Assembly: GCA_964423475.1 (NCBI GenBank)
Contig: CAYRFD010000012.1
Span: 1-22,705 of the forward strand
Reading direction: 5' to 3'
DNA from: JAUPVN01 sp964423475
GTDB lineage: Bacteria; Patescibacteriota; Saccharimonadia; Saccharimonadales; CAIOMD01
DNA: 22,705 nucleotides
Shown: positions 15,363 to 22,660 of the stretch, one piece after another
How positions within the stretch are numbered: the first letter of the stretch is position 1
Layout: every line of letters starts with the position of its first letter
Notes under the pieces: generated by a model
The model's database searches: none
The model's input: the letters and a program-made list of their open reading frames with translations, nothing else
What the model was told of the DNA's origin: nothing
Made by a program: the position numbers and the translations under genes

Positions 15363-16571
15363 ATGATACAAAAATTAATAGATAGATTGCTTAAAAAACG
15401 TCATTTTTGGCGTAATGTTGGTTTTAACGAGCTTAGTGAACTTTATGCAAGTGAATTTTTGCGATCTTTAGCAATGAGTGTGGTTGGGATATTTGTTCCA
15501 ATATATTTGTATAGTTTAGGGTATCCTTTGGCTTCTATTTTTTTGATGCAAATAATTTTTACAGTTTTTAGACCCCTATTTTCTTTCTTTGCTGCAAAAA
15601 GCATTGCGCGTATTGGACCAAAGCATACCATGGCAATAGGTACGTTTGCTCAAATTGCATATTTATTAATATTAGTTTCAATAGAACAAACAAACGTTTC
15701 TATACTACTATTGGGCGCAGTAAGTTCTTTTGCCTATGCAATGTATGGGTTAGCTTTAGAAGTAGATTTTTCTAAGGTTAAGCATACAGAGCATGGCGGC
15801 AAAGAATTAAGTTTTATTACAATTTGTGAACGCATTGGATCTTCTTTGGGGCCACTGGTTGGTGGGTTGGTTGCTAGTTTTATAAACCCTAAGGCAACAA
15901 TTATTATTGCCTTATTAATAATGGCGGGTTCTTTAATACCAATATTTATGTCTGCCGAACCAATAAAAGCTAGACAACACATAACTTTAAAGGGTTTTCC
16001 GTGGCGTCGGCACAAACGAGACTATTTATCAGGTTTCTTTTTTGGTGTAGAAAATGTAGTAAGTGTAATGGTTTGGCCTTTATTTGTGGCTCTTGCGGTA
16101 TTTTCTACTAACACATATGCATCAGTAGGATTATTAGTTTCTTTAAGTACGGCTTCTGCTTTGATGGCATTTTATTTAATTGGCAAGCTTATAGATGATA
16201 AAAAAGGTGGTTTATTATTAAAATTTGGGGCAATTAGTAATGCGGTAGTTCATTGTATTAGGCCGTTTGTTACCGTTCCTTTGCAGGCTCTTACAATTGG
16301 AGTAATTAATGAACCCATGACTGCAAGCTATAGGATGCCCTACATTAAGGGTTATTATGATGCCTCAGACAGCGTGCCTGGGTATAGGATAGTTTATATT
16401 GTTATTTTTGATATTGTTAGGATGATAGGTTTATTTGTTTTTTGGACAATTGCTTACATATTAGCAAAATTGATTACAGATGATATTTTGGTTTTACAAA
16501 TATTATTTATATTTGGCGCAATTGCTAGTTTGGGGGTATTGTTCCAAAGATTTCCTGCACTTAGACATTAA
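15363..16571 (+). CDS. MFS-family transporter, copy 1
   Basis: 402 aa polytopic membrane protein with about 12 helices in the Major Facilitator Superfamily layout. It begins with a basic amphipathic stretch (MIQKLIDRLLKKRHFW). GPKHTM between helices 2 and 3 resembles the MFS motif A loop. A central cytoplasmic region has DFSKVKH, HGGKE and ERIGSSLGPLVGG. The substrate cannot be told. The next gene is a close paralogue with the same N-terminus and motifs, so the pair arose by tandem duplication and could act together. An extended -10 promoter precedes it; there is no Shine-Dalgarno. Confidence 0.82.
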   Translation: MIQKLIDRLLKKRHFWRNVGFNELSELYASEFLRSLAMSVVGIFVPIYLYSLGYPLASIFLMQIIFTVFRPLFSFFAAKSIARIGPKHTMAIGTFAQIAYLLILVSIEQTNVSILLLGAVSSFAYAMYGLALEVDFSKVKHTEHGGKELSFITICERIGSSLGPLVGGLVASFINPKATIIIALLIMAGSLIPIFMSAEPIKARQHITLKGFPWRRHKRDYLSGFFFGVENVVSVMVWPLFVALAVFSTNTYASVGLLVSLSTASALMAFYLIGKLIDDKKGGLLLKFGAISNAVVHCIRPFVTVPLQALTIGVINEPMTASYRMPYIKGYYDASDSVPGYRIVYIVIFDIVRMIGLFVFWTIAYILAKLITDDILVLQILFIFGAIASLGVLFQRFPALRH

Positions 16572-16573
16572 AA

Positions 16574-16582
16574 TGGTACAAT
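16574..16582 (+). promoter_or_regulatory. Extended -10 promoter of the second MFS gene
   Basis: TGG then TACAAT (16577-16582) in the 34-base gap between the two MFS genes. The leader would be about 17 nt. It implies separate control of copy 2. Confidence 0.4.
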
Positions 16583-16605
16583 TTATAGTAGGTTTTTAAA
16601 ATAAA

Positions 16606-17808
16606 ATGATACAAAAAATTATAGATAAATTAATGCGTAGACGTCACTATTGGCGAACTGTATCTTTTAATGATTTAAGTGAGCTTTATGTAACACAGTT
16701 TTTACGTTCTTTGTCGCTAAATCTTATTGGTATTTTTGTTCCTATCTATTTATTTAAAATGGGTTTTGATATTAGCGATATTGCAATATTTTATTTTATA
16801 TGGTTTTTGGTTAGACCCATAATGCTTTACCCAATGACAAGATTAATAGGCTATTTGGGCCCTAAACATGCTATGGTCTTTTCTGTTGTTTCTCAGATTG
16901 TTTATTTAACGCTTGTTATTAGCTTAGAACATATGCAATGGCCATTATGGTTATTGGCAGCTTTTGGCTCTATTTCTTATGGTCTTTATAGAATGGCTTT
17001 TGATATTGATTTTTCTAAAGTGAAACACAGAAGCCATGGTGGCAAAGAAATTGGTTATATGCAAATTTTTGAACGCTTTGGTGGTATAGTAGGGCCAATT
17101 GTTGGCGGGCTGGTGGCTGGTTTTATTGATCCTAGATATACTTTTGCGTTGGCAATAGTTATATTGCTTGGTTCTTTAATACCCTTGCTTGCTACTGCCG
17201 AACCCCTAAAACAGCGTAAGCATGTAATTATTAAAGGTTTCCCATTTAGGCGCTATAGGCGAAATATTCTTGCAAGTGGTGCTTATCAAATCCAAGAAAT
17301 TACAGTACTTACAATTTGGCCACTGTTCTTAGGTGCGTTTGTGATTGTTAACAATACTTATCAAATAATGGGTTTTTTAACTGCAATGGGCACCGTTCTT
17401 GCAATGCTATCTGCTCTTATAATTGGTAAATTTGTAGATAATAATAAATCAAGACAGTTATTTAATACCGGTGCATATATTAATTCGTTTATTCTATTGA
17501 CACAAACTATGGTAACTTCTGCTTTTGGGGTTTTTGTAATTAATTTTTTTAGAGAACCACTTGCGGCTATGTACCGTATCCCGTTTATGAAGGGTCGTTT
17601 TGACGATGCTGATAGTGCGGTTGGGTATCGAATTGTGTATTTTATGTATATAGAATACATTATTGCAATATTTAATATGATTTTGTGGACTTTAATTTAT
17701 TTATTAAGTACGTATTATAGTGGTAAATTTGCCTTGCAAGTGGCTTTCATTATAGCCGCAATCATGAGTATTGCTATGACAAAACAACGCTTTAATGCAT
17801 TAAGATAG
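16606..17808 (+). CDS. MFS-family transporter, copy 2
   Basis: 400 aa, paralogous to the gene before it. The shared pattern starts at the first residue (MIQKxIDxLxxxRHxWRxVxFN) and includes LSELY, FLRSL, GIFVPIYL, GPKHAM, DIDFSKVKH, HGGKE, ERFGGIVGPIVGG and the late REPLAAMYRIPFMKG, which parallels NEPMTASYRMPYIKG in copy 1. Divergence is substantial, so the duplication is old. It has about 12 membrane helices. The substrate is unknown. It is followed after 6 bases by a two-helix membrane protein that may belong to the same unit. Confidence 0.82.
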   Translation: MIQKIIDKLMRRRHYWRTVSFNDLSELYVTQFLRSLSLNLIGIFVPIYLFKMGFDISDIAIFYFIWFLVRPIMLYPMTRLIGYLGPKHAMVFSVVSQIVYLTLVISLEHMQWPLWLLAAFGSISYGLYRMAFDIDFSKVKHRSHGGKEIGYMQIFERFGGIVGPIVGGLVAGFIDPRYTFALAIVILLGSLIPLLATAEPLKQRKHVIIKGFPFRRYRRNILASGAYQIQEITVLTIWPLFLGAFVIVNNTYQIMGFLTAMGTVLAMLSALIIGKFVDNNKSRQLFNTGAYINSFILLTQTMVTSAFGVFVINFFREPLAAMYRIPFMKGRFDDADSAVGYRIVYFMYIEYIIAIFNMILWTLIYLLSTYYSGKFALQVAFIIAAIMSIAMTKQRFNALR

Positions 17809-17814
17809 TATAAT

Positions 17815-18432
17815 ATGCTTATGGATATAGGGCACTTGCATCATTACTGGGTAAAATATCGCTATATTACATTAATTATACCTATAATTTTGTTGATTTT
17901 TTTTAGTTCTTTGGCTGTTTGGCAATTGCGTGCGAATAATTTAAAGATGTTAGATCTTAAACAGGCTGTAATTACTGCCGATGAGCAGGGGGGTGATGTA
18001 GAGAAAGCTCTTAAAGAACTACAGCTTTATGTTTATGGCCATATGAATACTCGTATGCGCTCCTCAGGTAGTTCTGAACCACCAATACAGCTAATAAATA
18101 GGTATAATCAGCTTGTGGCTACAGAACAAGCTAGAATAGCTAATATTAGCAATGTGTCTAGCGATTTATATCAAAGAGCTCAAGCAGAATGCAATAAGCC
18201 TGAAATTTCGTTATCTGTACGTAATCAGTGTGTAAAAGATTATTATGTAGCTAACGGTGGTGGGGGTAGCTATATTAAATTGCCCCCTAAAGAGCTTTAT
18301 ACTTATGATTTTGCGAGTCCTCGGTGGTCACCAGATACCGCAGGGGTATCAATAATTCTTGCCGCTATCTCTTTGGTTGTATTGATTATTAGATTAGTAG
18401 TAGGGTTTATTATTAAACGTAAAGTCCAGTAA
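17815..18432 (+). CDS. Two-helix membrane hypothetical protein, 205 aa
   Basis: Membrane helices at about 17-36 and 178-200 enclose an extracytoplasmic loop of about 140 residues. The loop starts with a helix (LRANNLKMLDLKQAVITADE, 38-57), then GDVEKALKELQLYVYGHMN, and includes a cysteine pair (C126, C139) just before a Gly-rich stretch. No family recognised. A TATAAT ends right before the ATG, too close to drive it, so it is probably read from the MFS promoter. The start could also be the ATG at 17821. It ends at a strong bidirectional terminator. Confidence 0.72.
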   Translation: MLMDIGHLHHYWVKYRYITLIIPIILLIFFSSLAVWQLRANNLKMLDLKQAVITADEQGGDVEKALKELQLYVYGHMNTRMRSSGSSEPPIQLINRYNQLVATEQARIANISNVSSDLYQRAQAECNKPEISLSVRNQCVKDYYVANGGGGSYIKLPPKELYTYDFASPRWSPDTAGVSIILAAISLVVLIIRLVVGFIIKRKVQ

Positions 18433-18510
18433 GCGTATTTAGTTTGTTACTAATTATTATAAATTCTAATATTTGGTTCAGATTTAATGATTGTATATTT
18501 TGTATACAAA

Positions 18511-18542
18511 TTTAAAACCCCCTTTTTATAGGGGGTTTTAAA
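18511..18542. terminator. Bidirectional rho-independent terminator
   Basis: Inverted repeat: TTTAAAACCCCC at 18511-18522 pairs with its complement at 18531-18542, plus T18523 with A18530, leaving a 6-base loop. The A/T-rich arms give a U run on either strand. It lies between the convergent genes ending at 18432 and 18561. Confidence 0.85.
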
Positions 18543-18560
18543 ATCAGCTTTTAATATATA

Positions 18561-19142
18561 TTATTGATTAGCTGGTGGGTTTGTAGTGTTGGTTTCTGTT
18601 TGGGTTGGTGTTTTGTTGCCGTTAGCTTTATATTCTGTAATTGCTTTAACAACTTGTCCATCATCTTTTAAGTTTTCCCAGAACATAACATGATCTTTTC
18701 TTATGTACATTACATCTTGTGGACCATGTATCTCGCTACCTAGTTTTGCTAAAGAAATATTTTGAGTAGCCTTTTCATTTGGGTTGGGTTGCACTTGTTC
18801 TACTCTAACGTAAAATATGTCTTCTAGTTTGTAGTAGTCATTATTTAATACGCTAAATTTACCAAAATATACTTGACCATCGGCGCTATTCAAGAACACG
18901 GCCTGGTATTTATCTTTTTGGATATCAGACGAAATACCTTGTGTATTGCTATACACAAAAACAAAAATAAGGGCTAAAACCGCTATTGTAACAACAGCTA
19001 CAGAAACTATCTTAACAATAAGCCCGGTACTTATCTTTTTAATTTTCTTTGTTGGTTGTTGGCCACCCTGAACTGGTTGTGGCGATGAAACCTGCCCACC
19101 AGGTTGTATTGGGCGGTTTACACGGTTAATATTATTTTCCAT
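18561..19142 (-). CDS. Membrane-anchored hypothetical protein, 193 aa
   Basis: A Pro/Gln/Gly-rich cytoplasmic N-terminus (1-37) leads to one membrane helix (about 41-64). The extracytoplasmic domain (about 75-165) carries YQAVFLNSADGQVYFGKFS, YYKLEDIFYVRV, LAKLGSEIHGPQDVMYI and HVMFWENLKDDGQVVKAI, which reads as a compact conserved alpha/beta or beta domain. The tail is Thr/Asn/Pro-rich. I recall such domains as widespread uncharacterised proteins in CPR genomes but cannot name a function. A purine-rich Shine-Dalgarno-like stretch (AAAGGGGT on the minus strand) lies just before the ATG at 19142. Confidence 0.75.
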   Translation of the reverse strand: MENNINRVNRPIQPGGQVSSPQPVQGGQQPTKKIKKISTGLIVKIVSVAVVTIAVLALIFVFVYSNTQGISSDIQKDKYQAVFLNSADGQVYFGKFSVLNNDYYKLEDIFYVRVEQVQPNPNEKATQNISLAKLGSEIHGPQDVMYIRKDHVMFWENLKDDGQVVKAITEYKANGNKTPTQTETNTTNPPANQ

Positions 19143-19237
19143 ATACCCCTTTACCTCTTTTATTAATACTAATGTAACTACTAGTGTAAATGACCATTAG
19201 CTTTTTGGCAAGTAGATAAATAAAATTAAAATTAGTG

Positions 19238-19267
19238 TTGACAAGGGTGGTGTAGTGCTAGTATGGT
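19238..19267 (+). promoter_or_regulatory. Strong promoter of the 67-residue protein gene
   Basis: A perfect TTGACA (19238-19243), an 18-base spacer and TATGGT (19262-19267). This is the only consensus -35 box noticed in the window. An overlapping TATAGG at 19267-19272 is an alternative -10. Confidence 0.55.
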
Positions 19268-19300
19268 ATAGGTACTACTAACAGAGTAAGGAGGAGAGTT

Positions 19301-19504
19301 ATGGCATATACGCACACAAACTCAAAGGGCGTAACATATTATTTAAACTCAAAAGAAGTTACACTTCGGGGTGGAAAGGTGCAAAGAATTTACTACTTTA
19401 GTAAAGACGAGCGCCCAGAAACTATTGATGCCGTACCAGAGGGTATGGTAGTTAATGAAAACCCACGTAATGGCTTTTTGACAGTTAAGCGCGAAGCAAA
19501 ATAA
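19301..19504 (+). CDS. Small conserved CPR-type protein, 67 aa, function unknown
   Basis: Sequence pattern: YTHTNSKG, YYLNSKEVTLRGGK, RIYYFSKDERPETIDAVPEG, ENPRNGF, VKR. It is soluble, basic-aromatic and probably a small beta fold, with no membrane segment or cysteine. I recall very similar short proteins as common and strongly conserved in Saccharibacteria and other CPR genomes, none characterised. Its signals are the strongest in the window: a TTGACA promoter, a near-perfect Shine-Dalgarno (AAGGAGGAG, 19288-19296) and a strong terminator. It therefore forms a monocistronic, highly expressed unit. A nucleic-acid or ribosome-associated role is possible but only a guess. Confidence 0.85.
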   Translation: MAYTHTNSKGVTYYLNSKEVTLRGGKVQRIYYFSKDERPETIDAVPEGMVVNENPRNGFLTVKREAK

Positions 19505-19526
19505 TAGTAAGTTAGCATTTATTATT

Positions 19527-19559
19527 AAAGTCACCCCTAGAAATAGGGGTGACTTTTTT
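19527..19559 (+). terminator. Rho-independent terminator with GAAA tetraloop
   Basis: A 13-bp perfect stem (19527-19539 with 19544-19556) capped by GAAA (19540-19543) and followed by a T run to 19559. It ends the 67-residue gene, 23 bases after the stop. Confidence 0.93.
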
Positions 19560-19585
19560 GTATATCATCATAAGGCTACTTGAGC

Positions 19586-19591
19586 TATAAT
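19586..19591 (+). promoter_or_regulatory. TATAAT -10 box of the ABC gene
   Basis: Perfect TATAAT ending 8 bases before the ATG at 19600. The predicted transcript starts about 1-2 bases before that ATG. Confidence 0.45.
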
Positions 19592-19599
19592 TACATTAT

Positions 19600-20129
19600 A
19601 TGTATATGGTTGAAAATATTGTTCAGGCTAATAAGCTTATTAAAATCTATGGTAAGGTTAAAGCAGTTAACGGAGTTTCTTTAAATATAATTAAAGGTGA
19701 GGTTTTTGGTATTTTAGGACCAAATGGAGCTGGCAAAACAACTACCCTAGAAATGATAGAAGGGATAAGGCTCATAGATTCGGGAACTGTGGTGGTTGCT
19801 GGGTACGACGTAAAAAAACAAACTAATAGGGTCCGCGGTGTAATTGGTGTACAGCCTCAGGCACCGGCTTTTCAAGATAAAACAACCGCCCAAGAAGTGT
19901 TAGAACTTTTTGCTGCAGCTTATGGCAAAAAAATTGATTCGTTGGGTCTATTAGCAAAAGTAGCACTAACAGATAAAGCAGATACTTATACAGAAAGACT
20001 ATCTGGTGGGCAGTTGCAACGTCTAAGTATTGCCGCAGCCCTAGTTCACCAACCACAGGTTTTATTTATGGATGAACCTACAACAGGTTTAGACCCTCAG
20101 GCAAGACGTAATATATGGAGTCTTGTTAA
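19600..20129 (+). CDS. ABC transporter ATPase, N-terminal 176 residues (cut by assembly gap)
   Basis: Nucleotide-binding subunit of an ABC-2-type exporter. Visible: Walker A GPNGAGKTT (40-48), the Q-loop VQPQ (84-87), the ABC signature LSGGQ (134-138) and Walker B VLFMDEP (154-160), with TTGLDPQARR (161-170) as the D-loop region. The H-loop and about 100 or more C-terminal residues lie in the N gap. The family is the CcmA/DrrA type (drug, lipid or polysaccharide export). The start is ATG 19600, or 19606 (MVENIV), with no Shine-Dalgarno. The downstream permease fragment is almost certainly its partner; they read as one ORF only because the gap filler is 100 Ns. Confidence 0.9.
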
Positions 20130-20229
20130 NNNNNNNNNNNNNNNNNNNNNNNNNNNNNNNNNNNNNNNNNNNNNNNNNNNNNNNNNNNNNNNNNNNNNNN
20201 NNNNNNNNNNNNNNNNNNNNNNNNNNNNN
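20130..20229. other. Assembly gap, 100 N
   Basis: Exactly 100 Ns, the conventional filler for a gap of unknown size. From domain lengths the missing sequence should be roughly 400-500 bp: the ATPase C-terminus, its stop, and the first membrane helix of the permease. Confidence 0.95.
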
Positions 20230-21252
20230 TTTACTATTGCTTTTCCTCTTATATTTTTACTAATTTTTGGTTCTCTTTTTGGAGGGGACAATAATGTTTC
20301 ATTTAAAGTTGCTCTTATTAATCAATCTAGTACAAAAATAGCTCAAGAATGGTCGGCCCAAGCACAGCAAAGCAGTTTATTAAAAGTTGATACTAAAATA
20401 GAATCTTTAGAGCAGGCTAAAGAAGATATGCGCCGCAGTACTATAGATGCAATTATTGTTTTGCCACCAAGCTTTGGGCAAGTTAAAGATACTATGCCAA
20501 CCGGAGAAATGATTTTGTTGTATAACGAAAATAGCCAACAATCTGCACAGGCACTATCATCTGTTTTACAAGCGCAAATGAACGAGCTGAACAAGCAGTT
20601 GGTAGATATTTCTTTGCCCTTTACTGTTAAACAAGAATCAACTAAGCAAGAAGGCTTAACTCAGTTTGATTATACTTTTGCCGGTATGATTGGGTTTGCA
20701 ATTGTAGGATTGGGGATATTTGGCCCAGTTAGTGTGTTCCCAGAACTTAAAAAACAGGGGGTCTTACGCCGTTTGCATACAACACCACTTAAGGTTTGGC
20801 ACTATTTTGTATCTAATGTAATGTCTCAGGGCCTTATTGGGGTAATGGCTGTTGCTATATTATTTGTCGTGTCTTTGTTGGTGTTTGGTTTGCAAATGCA
20901 GGGTAGTTATTTACTGTTTTTTGGTTTTGTGCTGTTAAGCATAATTACCATTTATGGTATTGGTCTTGCTATTGGCGGTTGGGCTAAGTCTGAGCGTCAG
21001 GCCGCGCCGTTAAGCAACTTAATTACTTTTCCAATGATATTTTTGTCTGGTACGTTTTTCCCTAGGTTTTTGATGCCAGAATGGCTACAACAGCTTACAA
21101 ATTACTTGCCCCTAACCCCAGTTATAGATGGTATGCGTCTTATAGTAACAGAGGGTTATAACGTAGTTCAGTTGTTACCACAAATAACATTATTACTTGT
21201 TTGGCTAGTGATTGTATATATTATTGCTTTTAAAACTTTCCGCTGGGAATAA
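20230..21252 (+). CDS. ABC-2-type permease, N-terminus missing
   Basis: 340 visible residues. The end of the first membrane helix (FPLIFLLIFGSLFGG) precedes a large extracytoplasmic loop of about 130 residues (KVALINQSS, DAIIVLPPSF, YNENSQQS), then five membrane helices. GVLRRLHTTPLKVWHY and the late LPLTPVIDGMR are typical of the ABC2_membrane_3/YhgE-like and DrrB-like families. With the ATPase before it, it forms an exporter; the substrate (drug, lipid or peptide) is unknown. The start codon is inside the gap. It stops 21 bases before the dus gene, so the two may be cotranscribed. Confidence 0.88.
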   Translation, partial: FTIAFPLIFLLIFGSLFGGDNNVSFKVALINQSSTKIAQEWSAQAQQSSLLKVDTKIESLEQAKEDMRRSTIDAIIVLPPSFGQVKDTMPTGEMILLYNENSQQSAQALSSVLQAQMNELNKQLVDISLPFTVKQESTKQEGLTQFDYTFAGMIGFAIVGLGIFGPVSVFPELKKQGVLRRLHTTPLKVWHYFVSNVMSQGLIGVMAVAILFVVSLLVFGLQMQGSYLLFFGFVLLSIITIYGIGLAIGGWAKSERQAAPLSNLITFPMIFLSGTFFPRFLMPEWLQQLTNYLPLTPVIDGMRLIVTEGYNVVQLLPQITLLLVWLVIVYIIAFKTFRWE

Positions 21253-21273
21253 TATATCTAGCTATAGGTATTT

Positions 21274-22221
21274 ATGAATAAAACAATCTATATTTTGGCC
21301 CCAATGGATGGAGTTACGGATGTAGTTTTTAGACAAATGATAGCTGAAGCTGCCCCACCAGATGTGTTTTTTACAGAATTTGTTAATGTAGATGGCTTGC
21401 AAAGTAGGGGCAGGCCAAGGTTAATGCATAAATTAAAAAAAGCTTCAAAAGAATCAAGTTTAGTTGCTCAAATATGGGGCAAAAACCCCGAAAATTATTT
21501 TAAAACAGCGGCCGATATTGTAAATATGGGTTTTGTTGGTATAGATATTAATATGGGGTGCCCCGTAAAGAATGTAGTTAATAGTGGCTGTTGTTCTGCG
21601 CTAATTAATAATAGAGAATTGGCATTAGAGATAATAAAAGCCACAAAGGCTGGTGTAAACGGCAAAATTCCAGTAAGCGTTAAAACTCGAACGGGTTTGA
21701 ATGAGGTTGATTTTAGCTGGCATGAGCTACTTCTTAAACAAGATATATCTATGCTTACTATTCACGGCCGAACTACAAAACAACAAAGTAAAGTACCTGC
21801 AAATTGGGATGATATAGCCAGAGTTAAAGAATTGCGCGACACGTTGGCGCCAAATACATTAATTATTGGTAATGGTGATGTGCAAAATAGACAACAGGGT
21901 GACATGTTGGCCGAAAAGTATGGATTAGATGGCATAATGATAGGTAGAGCAGTGTTTTCTGATCCGTTTGTTTTTGCAAAACATTCTCCTTGGCAAAATA
22001 TGTCAGAAAAGGCAAAGTTGCAAATGTATCTTAAGCATATTCAACTGTTTTCAAGTACTTATCCTGATGGTCCCCGTAATTGGGAGAGTTTAAAACGTAT
22101 GGCAAAAGTGTATATAAATAATATAGATAATGCATCTGATTTGCGAGATACTTTAGTACGTTCAGAAAGCATTGCCGGCATGCAATTAAAACTAAATCAA
22201 GAAATAGCAAAATTACAATAA
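21274..22221 (+). CDS. dus: tRNA-dihydrouridine synthase
   Basis: 315 aa FMN-dependent enzyme that reduces uridine to dihydrouridine in tRNA. A TIM barrel starts with the phosphate/flavin motif APMDGVTD (9-16). INMGCPVKNV carries the catalytic cysteine, followed by a G-C-C-S-A-L stretch. VSVKTRTG, LTIHGRTT, IIGNGDV and IMIGRAVFSDPF are the usual FMN-binding elements in order. A C-terminal helical tRNA-binding domain (about 235-315) is present. Whether it is of the DusA, B or C class cannot be settled by eye; bacteria with one copy usually have DusB. The start ATG at 21274 lies right after the permease gene; the Shine-Dalgarno is weak. Confidence 0.95.
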   Translation: MNKTIYILAPMDGVTDVVFRQMIAEAAPPDVFFTEFVNVDGLQSRGRPRLMHKLKKASKESSLVAQIWGKNPENYFKTAADIVNMGFVGIDINMGCPVKNVVNSGCCSALINNRELALEIIKATKAGVNGKIPVSVKTRTGLNEVDFSWHELLLKQDISMLTIHGRTTKQQSKVPANWDDIARVKELRDTLAPNTLIIGNGDVQNRQQGDMLAEKYGLDGIMIGRAVFSDPFVFAKHSPWQNMSEKAKLQMYLKHIQLFSSTYPDGPRNWESLKRMAKVYINNIDNASDLRDTLVRSESIAGMQLKLNQEIAKLQ

Positions 22222-22290
22222 ATAATATAATGTTATTAGTTGTTAGTAATTTTAAGGTAAAATATTGTGGGACCGGTTAGTATGCAGACT

Positions 22291-22617
22291 TTAATGGTAT
22301 TTTTTGCTCCAACTTGCCATGTCTTGTAGAATGTCTTTTAAATCTGTGCCTTTGTAGGTTAGTTGGTAACTATACCTAGGTGGATGCTCGCAGTACAAGA
22401 TTTTATGAACAATATTTTGATCTTTAAGCATATTTAGTCTTTGGCTTAGGGTTCTTGGGCTTATACCAATCAGTTTTTTTTCTAGTTCACTAAATGTTTG
22501 GGGGCATTCATTAAGCTCTTTAATTACAAAAGGAGTCCATTTGTCGCCTAAAATAGTCATTGCGTATGCAATACAACCCGTAGAGCTTTGTTTTTTGGGT
22601 GTAGTTAAATTATCCAT
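22291..22617 (-). CDS. HxlR/DUF24-family winged-helix transcription regulator
   Basis: 108 aa. The family pattern is clear: C15, then ILGDKWTPFVIKEL (22-35), TFSELEKKLIGISPRTLSQRLNML (41-64, recognition helix), the wing (KILYCEHPPRYSYQLT), and a C-terminal dimerisation helix ending W-S-K. HxlR/DUF24 members (HxlR, YodB, HypR) often sense electrophiles or oxidants through the N-terminal cysteine; C15 is at that position. It is probably autoregulated: two inverted repeats cover its own -10 region and a possible divergent start. A -10 box (TATAAT on the minus strand, 22626-22631) lies 8 bases from the ATG. Confidence 0.9.
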   Translation of the reverse strand: MDNLTTPKKQSSTGCIAYAMTILGDKWTPFVIKELNECPQTFSELEKKLIGISPRTLSQRLNMLKDQNIVHKILYCEHPPRYSYQLTYKGTDLKDILQDMASWSKKYH

Positions 22618-22619
22618 TA

Positions 22620-22660
22620 TTGTAAATTATACAAAAATGACTTTACAAAGTAATGCACTT
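22620..22660. promoter_or_regulatory. Operator-like inverted repeats and promoter of the HxlR gene
   Basis: Three inverted repeats: TTGTA-N5-TACAA (22620-22634) over the minus-strand -10 box, ACTTT-N2-AAAGT (22640-22651) in the spacer, and AAGT-N5-ACTT (22648-22660) near the -35 position. DUF24-family regulators bind such ACTT/AAGT-type palindromes. They fit autoregulation and control of a divergent gene. Confidence 0.5.

Noticed and set aside
19600..21252. A fused ATPase-permease ABC protein of 550 residues
   Set aside because: The join is made only by 100 Ns; the frame match has a one in three chance.
22222..22290. Terminator or tRNA between dus and the HxlR gene
   Set aside because: No stable hairpin or cloverleaf could be seen in this short A/T-rich stretch.
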